A DNA stretch of 64,000 nucleotides from NCBI GenBank assembly GCA_030765065.1, contig CM060977.1, positions 100,271,795 through 100,335,794 of the forward strand, in the 5' to 3' direction. The notes below the pieces were generated by a model that worked only from the letters and a program-made list of their open reading frames with translations, searched no databases and was not told the origin of the DNA. Below are positions 11,026 to 22,329 of this stretch, piece after piece (position 1 is the stretch's first letter; each line of letters opens with the position of its first letter). The position numbers were made by a program, and so were the translations under genes. The DNA comes from Deroplatys truncata (lineage: Eukaryota > Arthropoda > Insecta > Mantodea > Mantidae).

Positions 11026-11948
11026 CAGGCTGATCCATTTGGGATGTCGGAAAAGTAAAACGTTATACTTAATAGGTTAATGCACACATCTCTGAACAAT
11101 TTGCTGTAATATAAGCGGAAAGGATAGAAGTTAGCAATGAGTAATGTTTCAGACTTCATCTGAATGATATGGTTCCGGTATTGTGCATAGGAGACAAACG
11201 GTAGTCACACCACAAGAGTGCGCTCAAAGTGTCGAATGATATGTGTCGTGTGAAACGTGTCGGTTCTCGGTTTCCCAAATGATGCAGTTAGGCCTATTGA
11301 CTCGGCCACTCAAACGAAATGTGGCTTTGTCCATGAACATCCATCGATTTAACCATTAATCGTCCGTTTCCTGCCTCTCACACATCATGACAGCAAACTT
11401 GACAAGAGCCTCGTAATTATACTGTATAAAAGTTTGCTTTCGCTGAAATGGAAACATCTTAAGGTGCTGTCTAACTATCCTCTGAAATGTTGCGCATGGC
11501 ACATTCTGCTCTGCTGATAAGCGGCATAATGACTTCCGTGGACTCTTGAAGCACGTTTTGCGAAATATTTTCATCCCTGTTTCTATCATGCATACGTGGC
11601 CTGTAAGAGATAGTTTCAGACCATTCGCCAAAAAATGTTGTACCAGTTAACACTGTCCAGATGCGATGGGGCACACCGACAATTGTATGGATACATGAAA
11701 GCTCACTGGGTCCATGTTACACTTGAAAATGTTGCATACCATACGACACACTGAGCGCACTGTTCTGGTGTGACTATGTTGACTCCTGTGCGCAATAACG
11801 CCATGACATGCGGATGAAGTCTGTAACATCATTCATTAATATCTTCTATCCCTTTCACTTACATTAGAGCAAATTTCTCAAAGATGTGTACATTAACCTC
11901 TTGTATATAACATTTTACTTTTCTTGACATCTCAAACGCATCACCCTG
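11026..11948 (-). mobile_element. Tc1/mariner-superfamily element with about 85-bp TIRs
   Basis: The left end CAGGCTGATCCATTTGGGAT and the right end (complement CAGGGTGATGCGTTTGAGAT) stay alignable for about 85 bp, including GGTTAATG(C/T)ACACATCT. TA flanks both ends (11024-11025 and 11949-11950). It sits inside Rep1, whose sequence AAAAATG-TA-GATCTCTTTA is restored on removal. The minus strand carries a truncated transposase. Confidence 0.85.
11290..11835 (-). pseudogene. Truncated Tc1/mariner-like transposase (N-terminal part)
   Basis: Minus-strand translation in two frames gives a helix-turn-helix segment, SPRKSLCRLSAEQNVP followed by ATFQRIVRQHLKMFPF (about 11430-11545). Downstream, MFMDKATFRLSGRVN (about 11295-11340) corresponds to the first catalytic block, usually D-E-A-x-F-x-L-S-G. 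Residues further on, with the second and third acidic residues, are not found, so only the DNA-binding half and the first Asp block remain. It belongs to the insect group whose N-terminus is annotated as DUF4817/HTH (family knowledge). Stops and frameshifts are present; inactive. Confidence 0.7.
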
Positions 11949-12176
11949 TAGATCTCTTTAAACACGCAGTTTATTTCAAATAACCTTTTTTGCGGATCAA
12001 CCATTTACGAAATATCCGTCATTAATGGTTCGAATTGTTCAATACTTGGTCATCCTTATAAGGTCCTGTCAACTTTCACCTGTTTCTCGCGAAATTATGA
12101 AAGCGATGAAATTTTAACGCCAGCATATAGCAACCAGTTCTGTACCATTTGACTATCTTTATTTCCTTTGCATATC

Positions 12177-12780
12177 CAGAGTGGACTATTTAACTTGAGA
12201 CTATACAATATCTCCAAAATTAAGCGCTGTAGAAAAAATATCCTTAATAAACGTTGCTTCATATTATGGGGGAAAGCAAATGCCATTAGTCGTGCTTTTT
12301 TAGTGGATGATGGTCATTTTAGGGTCATTTTAATTTTTTTAAATGGGAACCTAGGTTTTGTATGTTCATTTCCCATTAGAGCTGTTTATTTTGTGATGAG
12401 GAATAATGAAATAAAACAAAAAATGTTGGTTCCCAATTACGAAACGTAACTTGACTCTCAAATGGCCATACATGGATGGTCCAACCATTATTTGCACTCA
12501 TTCATTGCCACTCATAGTTTTCGTTGTTATTTACGTTGGTGTAAGAACAATTGAGAAGTGCTTTGTACAAATGTGGTTTGGTTTTTATGACGAGTGATAA
12601 GAAACATCATAAAAAGGTTAGGTCCCAATATAAAAGTTTAATTGACTCTAAAATAACCAACACGACGACCTCCAAATAAAACACACTAATGGTATCTACT
12701 TTCCCCCATAATATCAAGCAACTTTTTTTTCAAGACATTTATTTCTACAACGATCAGTTTTGGAGATATTGTCCACTCTG
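12177..12780. mobile_element. 604-bp foldback MITE with about 110-bp inverted ends
   Basis: The left end CAGAGTGGAC and right end GTCCACTCTG are perfect inverted termini. Similarity continues inward through CAATATCTCCAAAA and ATATTATGGGGGAAAG to about 110 bp on each side. The interior has a direct repeat (GTCCCAATATAAAAGTTTAA-like and TTCCCAATTACGAAACGTAA-like). No transposase is encoded. It interrupts Rep1 in the CCTTTGTATCTATAACG block. The target duplication cannot be read unambiguously, so superfamily is unknown. Confidence 0.75.
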
Positions 12781-13205
12781 TATGACGAAGTGTGTAATTT
12801 AGCTACTCCTATTTTTGCAAAGATTTGTTTGAACTAAAATGAAGTAGGTGGGAAACAAAACTTTAGTAAGAATACTTTGTATACCCACCATTAAGCTATA
12901 GAGGGTAGAGAAAGTCATGTGAATGCAACACATCTGAGTTTTACAAATAATAAGTAATAAACAGTTTTGCATATAAATGGTAGTTTTGGGTGGGGGTATT
13001 TTCTAGAATAGAAAAGTTTGGTATTTAACCGACTTTTTGTTGTTGAGTTATGTTGCTCAAACACGCAAGCGCACGAAACTATTTCTAACAATGCTTCATT
13101 TGGATTCAGGGGTTTCAAAATGCATAGTGGCGCTGAAATTTTGATATGTAGTCTTTTTAATGAAATGCAATCTTCCTTTACTTACTGCGTACGCCTTACT
13201 TAATA

Positions 13206-14787
13206 CGGAACCTAGGAAAAGCGCAAGCAGTGATAGGTGGCGAATAAAAACAGTCGCAGAAAAATAACAGCATACTAAAAATAGCTGAATAGAAGACGGT
13301 AAAAGACTAGAGAAGCCCGCGCAGTAGGAATAAAACTGACTGTGAAGATGTCACATAGGTTTCAGGTCGCAATCATCGCCTTCTTGTTTTCATTTCGTAT
13401 TCATGCCTTCCTACCCTTTCAAATGTTTACAGCGACAGACACATGTGCCGTAATTTGCAACGCCACTTGTGGGAGCAGGTGCCATTCCCTTTTATTTTGG
13501 TGTTTTGTGAGTAAACACAAGGATGAAGGAAAGATACAAATGTAGAAACATTCTAGATGAGGAAAAGGAAGTGACACGTTCCGTTTTTATGCCTTCTTCC
13601 GTCTCACTTGAGGCCGATTGGGACCAAAGTATACAGCCGCGAATTACCCCAGTGGGACCACCTACTTTCAATTGTTGATGAGTCCCACGTAGTTTACCAT
13701 ACGGTCTTGCGCAGCAAATAATTGATAAATGCCTTACTAGAAGCGCTTTTTAGCTCTCTTTTAGCACCAGTAAAATACAGTTTATAGTGAATCCTATCCA
13801 GCAATAGAACAGCACGATTTCCTCGTAACATTTTACTTAGAATTACCAGCAGCACAGTATAAGTGTTATTGAATACAAATACTTATAATACAGATCGTAC
13901 ACAAATGATTACAGGGATTTTAAACTTATATAGGCTAGACCACATTAGGAGTTACAAATGAATATCTCTTTACCTTTTGAGACCGAGATCAAAATCAGAC
14001 AGCTATAATTATATTTATGTGTTTAGTGGGTTTATGTGTGTCAAAATATACCAAAATTACCAACAAATAAAATTGAAAAAATGGGAAGGAGGCGATTTGG
14101 GAGGTCCAAAATAAGGTTTAAGCATCTATAAATGATATTCTGTAAGTCAAGGTGTATTATTAAGGACCAAAATAATACGGATAATCAAGATATCAAATAT
14201 TTTAATTTTGAGGGTGGTTTAAAGGGATTTTAGGGGTTGTATCATACATGATATCTCGGGGTTATATCATGTTTTTGTTTTATTTGGCTTCAATTCTACC
14301 ATGACACACAGCATATACATACAGAAAAAATTAAGACTGTAAACTGCAGAATGTATCAAATATGTAACCTGCGGTCATGAATGACTCGTTCATAGGGCGA
14401 GAAACAAAGACGAAATGCGATGAATCGCATATGATACACGGGGATACTAGATGTTAAATAGACAGAAAAAACCAAACATCAAGATCTCCAAGCATCATTG
14501 GAGCAAGGGGCCTTCTGAATCGGATATAGAAAATGTTCAGAAGGGGCATAGGGGGAACCGACCACAGAATTTTAAATGGAAGCTTACTTATTTTATATTC
14601 CGATTGCCTTCAATAAACTAAGAAACTTTTATTAAAACTTCCCGCTTACTTTGTGTCAAGATCTACATCCGAGTTCACACGTTTGCAACTCGCAAAGACC
14701 GACGTGAAGTGGACCTCTTGAAAATCAGAATTGGAAGAATGTTTCTCGGAATTGCCCACCTTCTATATTCTGACAAGTGGACGCTAA

Positions 14788-14835
<48 letters not shown>

Positions 14836-15369
14836 CGTGTGTGTGAGTGTATGTGTGGCATCTCATTACAATAAAATAATTCGTGCATTTTTCTCTGTCA
14901 AAGTTTGAACTACTTTGAAACTCCGGGTTATGCCTGTTTCTTTCTAATATTATCTCGCGCGCTCCAATGACCAATTCTCCTAACCCATGTCCTTTTTGGT
15001 CATTTATCTAGCCTACATCCTCTGATGGCTGCAATATCCCTGTTAATCTGTGTGTTCAGGTTGATAATTACCTTTCTCTGTTAGCAAATTTTATCCTTTA
15101 GAATATTCACTTCTCCATGTATAGCTATAAATAAGATTACGCTGCTATTTACATATTCACTTATTATTCCTATTTGCTTTCTCATGCTCTATTGTTTCTT
15201 GATTATTTTCTCTTTAATATATCATTACGTCATACTTTGATATGTTCCATCCTACAGTTACTCTTATTTCTATTAACATGGTTCTTTGAAATAACTTCGT
15301 TATATGTAAAGTGAGGTAAGTTTCCCCCCTAAAACTGGCGCTGGTGAAATGGTTAGCAATGATGCAAGC
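13206..15369. other. No recognised gene
   Basis: Low-complexity AT-rich DNA with scattered short frames and no domain. It contains the (AT)n(GT)n microsatellite listed separately. Confidence 0.5.
14790..14856 (+). repeat. (AT)n(GT)n microsatellite
   Basis: About 15 AT units followed by GT units with single-base interruptions. Unlike most others here it is not visibly inside Rep1. Confidence 0.9.
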
Positions 15370-16145
15370 AGTTTTTACTTTCTCTACCACGTTCCTAACA
15401 GGTAGGGGAGGCATTGCATTTCACCAGAAATTTATGTCTAGATTTCATCGGAAATATTTGTGAAAAAATTCTGAAAACGTTTGTTTGTGTGTGTGTGTGT
15501 TTATCTATGAACAAGATAACTCGAAAAACATCCTCCACCCAAAATTACACATTTACATGGAAAATTTCTTAATTCTTTGATTTTGTGAAAAAAATCTAAC
15601 AATTTTGATTAAAATACCATATACTAAAGATACTCAGATGACAAATAAAATGGATATTTTGAATTTTCTGGAAATAGCCTGGGTAGCCCTCTTCAGTCGG
15701 TAGGAATTTTGTATAATCCTGTATAAAATACTAAGCGTTCAACGATGGATGAAAACTTACTACTAAAAATGCAGATCTCTTTAAAACAGACAATTTATAA
15801 CAATTAACTTTTGCGTGCCATAAGCAATTTCCGAGAAATTCGTTATTAAGGGTTCTAATTGTTCAGTACTCTGTGATTCTGTGTTGCCAATTTTCAGTTG
15901 TTTCTCGCGATGTCATGGAAAGAGTGTGGAAGTTTAAGCCCAATATATAGCGTCCAGTTCTTAAACGTTTGTCTATTCTTATTCACTTTGTGTCTCTAAC
16001 GAAATATGTAATGCAGCTATTTCTGCACAGCATTATCTGCATTAAAATGAAATAGATAAAAAATAAGTTTTTGTAAGAATAGTTTTATACTAACTAATAA
16101 ACGATAGAGGGTAGGGAAAGTCATGTTAATGTAACACAATTTTTT
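15370..16145 (+). repeat. Rep1 copy
   Basis: Begins TTTTTACTTTCTCTACCACG and ends GGTAGGGAAAGTCATGTTAA...ACACAA. A short TG tract (GTGTGTGTGTGTG, about 15486) precedes the AACAAGATAACTCG block. At about 775 bp it lacks some internal segments. Confidence 0.85.
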
Positions 16146-17021
16146 TTCAGATATAGTCGCTTCCCCCCCCCTCTTGCGGCTGCATTGTATTATGCATACT
16201 ACATGCACTGTTTAAATCTCGCATTACGGAGTGTGGGAAAAAATTGATGAGATGACACACATATTCTGTCAAATGTTTCTGAGTGTATAAGCAGTGAAAT
16301 TCTGTACGCTAATCTGATTAGGTAACCTAATAACTCGTCATGTTTTACGGAAAGAGCTCGATGTAAAACTCCTGGCTACTACATTGTTTTTCACCTAATT
16401 TATATCCACTAATCAAATAGTGAATTTAGGAAGTTTGTATCCCCTGTCCACATATGATTTTCTTAGGAACAGGCATAAGAATCCTTAAGCAGTTGGTTTC
16501 AAATTATTTCCTATGTCCATACAAAGATTGTAAATAACAACGACCGTGATTTAATGACAGCCAGGTACACACAGTCTGGCGAATGTTTCTGCAACCGCTC
16601 AAGAGCACGCACTTCTCTGAAGCCATTTTAATATTTAGATACCTTTGGCAACTAGAGAAAAAGTGTATTTCATTAAATTATTTCCAAAAATTCTAAGTAG
16701 TTACAACGGCAGATTAATTCCAACAAGCTCAAACGTTATTCTGTATTCACTTACCGTTTTATCCTAGTTTGGCCTCCAGTAAACCAAGATGTACAATCTG
16801 GATTCCAAAACCTCCTTTGTTCACCCTGAAAAAAATAGATAAAGTTAAGGAGTGTCTTGTACATACTTTCATTATTTTGAGTTTAAAGTTTCGCAGATTA
16901 TACAGTGCTTTTCTTTCACACCGTGGCCGCCCCTAAGGCTGCTAGCGCACCGGAGCTCGGACACCCGCAGAACAGTTATAATATCCCCATCCCTCGTGTT
17001 CTCATAGTTGCAATGATAAAA
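16146..17021. other. No recognised gene
   Basis: AT-rich DNA with no domain, RNA gene or repeat that I can assign. Confidence 0.5.
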
Positions 17022-17517
17022 ACCGAGCAGGATGGCTCAGACGGTTACGTCTCTGGCCCGCATACGGGAGGTCGTAGGTGCGATTCACGTGGGTGGCCTT
17101 CCTGAATCATGGGTTTTATTCGGAGGTTTCCCCGGGTCACTAGGCGAATATTGGGAAGGATCATTACATTCTCCGAACTTCTGTCCCTCCATTTCATCTC
17201 CGTTCTCATTTCACTTCATTCTTCATCTGCTTGGTCTCTTTCGGGGTTGAAAGTGTCGGCGGCAGGTCTCTGTGTGTGCATGGCAGAGGAAAAGAAACCT
17301 TCGTCATCCGGATTGTGAGCAGTCTCCGGGTCCCTGAACCGCCAAGGGATGTATAAGCCTAAGGGGGCAGGGGGGTCGGCTGCACCAGCCAGCACCCGGG
17401 AAGTTCAGATCTGTAAATTGTGGGGGTCCTACCCTCTGTCTGTCAGGCCTCCTAGTCCGGTCACCTCTGTCTTCTTTCACCTCATCCCTCCCTACCGAGG
17501 CGCCCCGTGAGTGGCAT
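17022..17517 (+). repeat. SINE, family S1 (tRNA-like head, about 500 bp)
   Basis: The head ACCGAGCAGGATGGCTCAGA resembles a tRNA with box A, and GGTCGTAGGTGCGATTC resembles box B with one or two changes. The body contains GGGTTGAAAGTGTCGGCGGC. The same order is found inverted at 58066-58572. The open frames crossing it are by-products of its GC-richness. Confidence 0.7.
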
Positions 17518-18035
17518 AGGCAGAAAAAAATCTGCGTGGGTTGATAACAAACGCATATCCTATCATAAGAGACATGGAAGTTTACTCCTTCTCTATCCAC
17601 ATATTTTTGGCATCTTCTTAGGAAATTTACACTCACACTCGAGAGATCAATATCCGAAATTGAGGAAATACTGGCCTGGTGTTTTCTTTCAGTTCTTACA
17701 ATGTAATGGGTTTGTTGCTCACACCATATTTTTCACGTTATCAACAGAGTCGAGTAAATTTCAGTGATTGGATTTTAAAAAATGATAGAGAGATTGACTA
17801 ACGTTTAATATGCTTATTTAATAAAGGGTGGTTTCATTTATATGGTTATGTTTCGTCGCAAAATAACAGGTATTGGAGTAGAGAGAAACCCGATTTTACA
17901 CAAGAGATTCCCTTAAATGACGCGAAATTTGTGTGCAGTAAATGCATACAGAGTAATAGCATCTGTGTCTTTTTAACAAACAATATATGGGGACAGGTAC
18001 AAGAATGATTTACACCATTTTTAACAGCTAAATTA
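17518..18035. other. No recognised gene
   Basis: AT-rich spacer between two SINE insertions; nothing identifiable. Confidence 0.5.
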
Positions 18036-18312
18036 AATTGAGTTTTATTTATGGACGCTCTTTAACAGCGTCCCATTCTATGATGGGCGTGAAAGACAGG
18101 TAATTTTACTCAGATGCCTTTTTATCAGACTTGAGGTTGTTTTACGCGTCGTAAATATACGACACGGGACCACCGTTTTATTTCCCTTCCGAATGACGCC
18201 ATGCTATGGACTTCTACGTCGGAAAAAAAATCCAACGCCCTCCGCCGGGTTTGAACCCGCAATCTCAGGAAACTAGAGGTTAGCATGGTAACCACTACAC
18301 CACGGAGGACGA
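18036..18312 (-). repeat. SINE, family S2 (tRNA-derived, pol III boxes intact)
   Basis: On the minus strand the head reads TCCTCCGTGGTGTAGTGGTT (box A) and has GGGTTCAAACCC (box B, 18247-18258). CCTCCG and CGGAGG can pair as an acceptor stem, so it resembles a tRNA-Glu/Gln-like gene fused to a body of about 200 bp. Copies lie at 33610-33856 and 47905-48208. The internal promoter looks usable; activity is not shown. Confidence 0.8.
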
Positions 18313-18477
18313 CACTTTTAACTGCTTATAGATGTTGAATGTCAGTATGGTTTTTTTTTCAACAAGACTTTTACCGGCCACAGCTGATAGGTCATTAAAT
18401 ATAATCCAGGAAAATGTTTAAGATAGGATAATCAGTAAAAAATTAATACCCCTATCTGCTGATTTAACTGTATGCGT

Positions 18478-19285
18478 TTTTTACTTTCTCTGTTACGTAT
18501 AGTAAGTAGGGGAAGTATTGCATTCTACCCAAAAATTTGATACTGAAATGTTACTGGAAAACATGTTTTGAGGTACCCCGAATCCAAATAAAGCATTTTT
18601 AGAAATGTCCGTATGTGTGTTTGTCTGTGAACAGTTTAACTCAAAAACGAAAAGTCGGGTATTTGGTATTTGAGTTTAGTATTTTCCAGGGATGCGCCAC
18701 AACGATTTAACGAACTGCCCCCCACACCAGACTATCCTTTAAATGGAACATTTTTTGAAAATTTTTATTTTCTCAAAAATGACTAACGATTTTGATTAAA
18801 CATACATTTTAAGACATTTTCATTGGAAATGAAATGCTAATCTTAAACTTTCTGGGAATGTCCCCAAAAGTCCATTTCATTCTGAATGACTTCCGCATAA
18901 CTGGTAAATCGTCAGAAATAGACCAAGTTTTACTACTCAAAAAATGTAGATATCGTTAAAACACATTCTATGTCTGTACATTTTTTTCGAGTGAACCATT
19001 TCCAAGATATTGCTTGTTCTTTGTTTAAATTTTCCAATACTTATACTTCTCAAATGAGAATTCGTAATTCATTTTTTATGTCCTGGACATGTAAAGAGAG
19101 TGGAATATTCCACATAACAACCAGGTCTTTAAAGATTTGGCTTGCACCTGCAAGAAAATTGGCAATAAGTTAGTTTCTGTATATGTTTATCTCGAGTAAC
19201 ATGAAGTAGGTGGAGAATAAGCGTTTGTAAAAATAGTTTGTACAAGAGTAGAGAAAGTCGTGTGAGTGAAACACATCACACCTTT
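18478..19285 (+). repeat. Rep1 copy
   Basis: Starts TTTTTTACTTTCTCTG and ends GTAGAGAAAGTCGTGTGAGT...ACACATCAC. The TG tract is short (TGTGTGTTTGTCTGTG) and followed by AACAGTTTAACTCAAAAACG. Confidence 0.85.
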
Positions 19286-19849
19286 TATCCATGGGAATTT
19301 CAAAAATAATGTATGCAACAAACTTCATGCATTGGAAGAACTAAAGAAAAACGTCAGGCCAGAAATTTCCTGAATTTTGGAAATTGAACTCTCTAACTCG
19401 TACATTGAATGAACATTGCTGAGAAGAGGCCAGGAATGTGTGAATAGATAAGGACAATATTCCAACGTCTGTTACGATAAGATATGTAATTTTTATCATT
19501 ATAATTTAACTATAAATATGAGAACATGAGGTGGTTACGGGGATATTATAACTGTTTCTGCGGAAGTTGAAGCTGTGGTGGTCGATTTGCGAAAGAAAAG
19601 CACTGTAGAATACATTGTAAATACCAACATGCCTTAGAAGTTAACAGCTGTAAATACCAAAAGTAAATAACGTTATGGTTAATGATAATCATTTCACAGT
19701 GTATACAATGGCAAGCAATTTATTCAAGTTAAACCATATACATAGGTAGCTTTAACATTATTATTGTAAGAATACATTTAAAAGCGCCATATATTAATAA
19801 ATACTCAACCTAAGATCTATATTAAAATAATGAAAATGCTTCGTTTTTA
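19286..19849. other. No recognised gene
   Basis: No domain or repeat recognised. Confidence 0.5.
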
Positions 19850-19998
19850 TCTATTTTGCCACTTACCTGTACTAAGTGGAGAACGTACTGTATCCCACCA
19901 AAAATTTCGATACCGAAAGTTCACCGCAAATACATGTTTTAGGTTTCCTGAATAAAACAAACACTGTTAGAAAAACTTCTGCGGGTGAGTGCGCGTGC

Positions 19999-20020
19999 AT
20001 GTGTGTGTGTGTGTGTGTGT

Positions 20021-20075
<55 letters not shown>
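19999..20075 (+). repeat. (GT)n microsatellite
   Basis: About 38 GT units with one GTCT interruption, at the TG-tract position of the surrounding Rep1. Confidence 0.95.
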
Positions 20076-20077
<2 letters not shown>

Positions 20078-20202
20078 GAGCGCTAAGAATAAAAAAGTTT
20101 GTTAAATACCGGACTTTCTAAAGTTCAGAATCTTCCAAACCTGTGACAGGAAGATATACAAGAAAATTTTCTCACCGTAAGCTACTTTTACATGAAAAAT
20201 GT

Positions 20203-21169
20203 TGAGGCAGTATATTTAACACTTAAATGATATAAATGTAATTTTATAATATAAAATATAACAACAGCCCGCCTTAAAACAATATGTGTATACTAAAATA
20301 ATATTTAAAATGTATGTAACCATCATTGTATAAATGTTTATGTTATTATGTACATATATAATAATGTTATGTGAGTGTATTACGTAATTTAACAATGTAA
20401 GAGCTGTGAGAATAGAAGCAGAAAGTTGCTAATAATGAGGTAATAATCAGGTAACCTTGAGACAACAATAAATTATAAAGTTTAAAAATGCTAGTAATAA
20501 TTCTTGGAGCAATAATGTAATATTTAAAACAGTTTATGAATAGCCAATCAACAACTAGAAAAGGCTTAAGTTAAATGAAAGTATTCTATTGGAGTAGAAT
20601 TAGCCAATCAGAGACTTGAAACATAGTAAACGTACACATTTGAGAGGTAGACGCCAGATGCTAGAAGGCAGCTTCCCGAGCAGTTCGCTCGGTACGTATT
20701 CAGTGCGAGACAAAAGATTCATTAGGGTGTGAATAATATAAAGTTTACGTGTTAAAAAGTACAATTAATAATAATAATCTCACAGCTCTACAGTAGTATA
20801 CATCTGTGAAGTGTTATTTAATCGTTTGAAAGATTAATAAAACGAAGTTAAATACCATTATAATTTGTGTAAGCCTTCATTCTTTAGCCGTACTACCCCT
20901 GCTATGAGATACGTGTTTTTGAAAATTACTACTGACGCAGCCGAGGCATACATATGTAATATTTAAATAACATTAAAATACAAAGTTGCGTTTTTAAACG
21001 TTGGGTCGAAGACCACCGGAAAAGTGAACGTGGAGCGAAGGCCACCGGAAACTTTGTGTCGTACGTGGGGCGAACACTCCAAGAAACATATCTCCTGCAA
21101 TACGTGGTGCAAACAGCAGCAACAATTATCTCAAGTTTGGCTTCTATACGTGAAGCTTAAACTGCTTCA
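20203..21169 (+). mobile_element. LTR-like element with ATGT target duplication
   Basis: Starts TGAGGCAG and ends CTGCTTCA (seven of eight bases inverted), flanked by ATGT at 20199-20202 and 21170-21173. It holds an AATAAA-type signal (GATTAATAAAACG near 20835) and, near its right end, degenerate repeats of ACGTGGGGCGAA-like sequence (about 21000-21155). The termini, duplication and length suit a solo LTR; a short non-autonomous LTR element is possible. No coding sequence was found. Confidence 0.55.
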
Positions 21170-21262
21170 ATGTATAGTATTTTTTATTCTCTCATTTGAT
21201 TAAAATACAGTCATTTTACACATTTTCATGACAAACAACATTTACATCATGAATTTTCTGCT

Positions 21263-22329
21263 AAGAGTGAACCGTTTTCACCCCGCGATGGTCGCCAAGT
21301 TTGACGAAGAATGGCCGGTGTCACCTGTTGACGTCGTCTCTAATATCTGCTGTCGATTCTGCTGCCGGCTGCTATGTGGTTGTCTATGAGATCTTTCTCT
21401 CGGGGTTTGCGTGGGCGTAGTGTGAAGGGAAAACACCAATTAAAATTGACTGAGAAATTTAAGTATTTAACTACTACATGAGCCATTGAAATGAGTTGCC
21501 TACATTTTGAAGATAAAGAATGAGACTGATTATTAATCGTAGCACTCGAAACTATAACAAATGAATTATTATACCTGCTAACTTCTGTACCATCAATTTT
21601 ACGGTTTGAAATAAATGTTTCTGCAATAAAGGAAATTAGAAGCGTAATTGCCGTAATTTTGCTTACCGGCAAAGCCCCTCGCGGCTACCACTAAGTAACT
21701 GATAAACCATACCAGTCTTAAGCACTACGAACTGCCGATCACCTTAAAAGGCTGTAAGCCCCATATGCTGTACACGAAAAAAAGTAAGTCGCTAGTTACA
21801 GCAGCACATGCTCATTTATTAACTTAAGTGCCGCTACTTTAGAACGACCCCACCAAAGTTTCTACACTATACGTTGTCAAGTATTACGTATCTGAAGCAC
21901 AACTTTTATTCTTTGACTACGAAATTCTAAGTATTCTTTCTCTCTCATTTTTCTGAACTGGCCAACGTGCGGATTTGCACATCTCTTATTTCTTAACGTC
22001 TTGAATTCTAGCTGCCTGAACCTTGAGCTAATGGGTTTCTTGTTGACTGAAGTTCGTCGGAACGCTTAATTACCTTAGCTGCTCTACACCTTAATTACCT
22101 TTCCTAAACACGTAATCTGCCTGGTATTGGCTTCCTTATCCACTTACAAAGTTGTAACATTGATTCAATACACTTATGGGGATTATCTCTTTGTGTATCA
22201 TTTCTTTATTTACTTATGCATATCTTCCCGTTACTAATTACGGCATCAAGAGCCTGTGAAGTCCTCTTCATTCTAAAGAACAGTTGCACAATTACTAAAC
22301 AGTAACATTCATTCATTCATTATCTGTTT
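21263..22329. other. No recognised gene; one 110-codon open frame
   Basis: An open frame at 21340-21672 on the minus strand starts MPVSKITAITLLISF and has one hydrophobic stretch, but I recognise no family and see no splice or promoter context. It is probably chance. Confidence 0.4.

Larger units (their letters stand above)
10466..12936 (+). repeat. Full-length Rep1 copy with two nested insertions
   Basis: Starts TTTTACTTTCTCTACC and ends GGTAGAGAAAGTCATGTGAA...ACACATC. Without the inserts at 11026-11948 and 12177-12780 it is about 940 bp. It contains the conserved AACAGCATAACTCAAAAACG block directly after an expanded tetranucleotide tract. It is itself nested in an inverted Rep1 copy. Confidence 0.85.
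9985..13205 (-). repeat. Rep1 copy, interrupted by another Rep1 copy
   Basis: The minus-oriented part runs from TTTTTCTCTACTCCTATATAC (about 9990) to GTTTGAGCCATTTTT (10466). It resumes at about 12937 with ACAAATAATAAGTAATAAAC and ends near ATGCAATCTTCCTTTACTTAC (13200). The gap holds the plus-oriented Rep1 copy at 10466-12936. No target duplication is evident at the junction; the insertion point is a T-run. Confidence 0.8.
19850..21262 (+). repeat. Rep1 copy, interrupted by an LTR-like element
   Basis: The 5' part runs from CACTTACCTGTACTAAGTGG through the GT tract to TTTTACATGAAAAATG (20200). The copy resumes at about 21178 with TTTTTATTCTCTCATTTGAT and reaches GAATTTTCTGC near 21255, where it is truncated. 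Confidence 0.75.

Noticed and set aside
13342-13545. Small cysteine-rich peptide gene (starts MKMSHRFQVAIIAFLFSF)
   Set aside because: It looks like a signal peptide followed by several cysteines, but there is no regular cysteine spacing, promoter or second copy; too short to support.
17304-17636. 110-codon minus-strand open frame
   Set aside because: It lies inside the GC-rich body of SINE S1; similar frames occur in the SINEs at 22366-22713, 50111-50642 and 58252-58583.
18240-18310. tRNA gene
   Set aside because: Box A and B are good, but the sequence continues into a SINE body shared with two other copies, and no proper anticodon arm can be drawn.
21340-21672. Small secreted or membrane protein gene
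   Set aside because: The N-terminus is hydrophobic, but there is no family resemblance, promoter or polyadenylation context; an open frame of this length is expected by chance in 64 kb.
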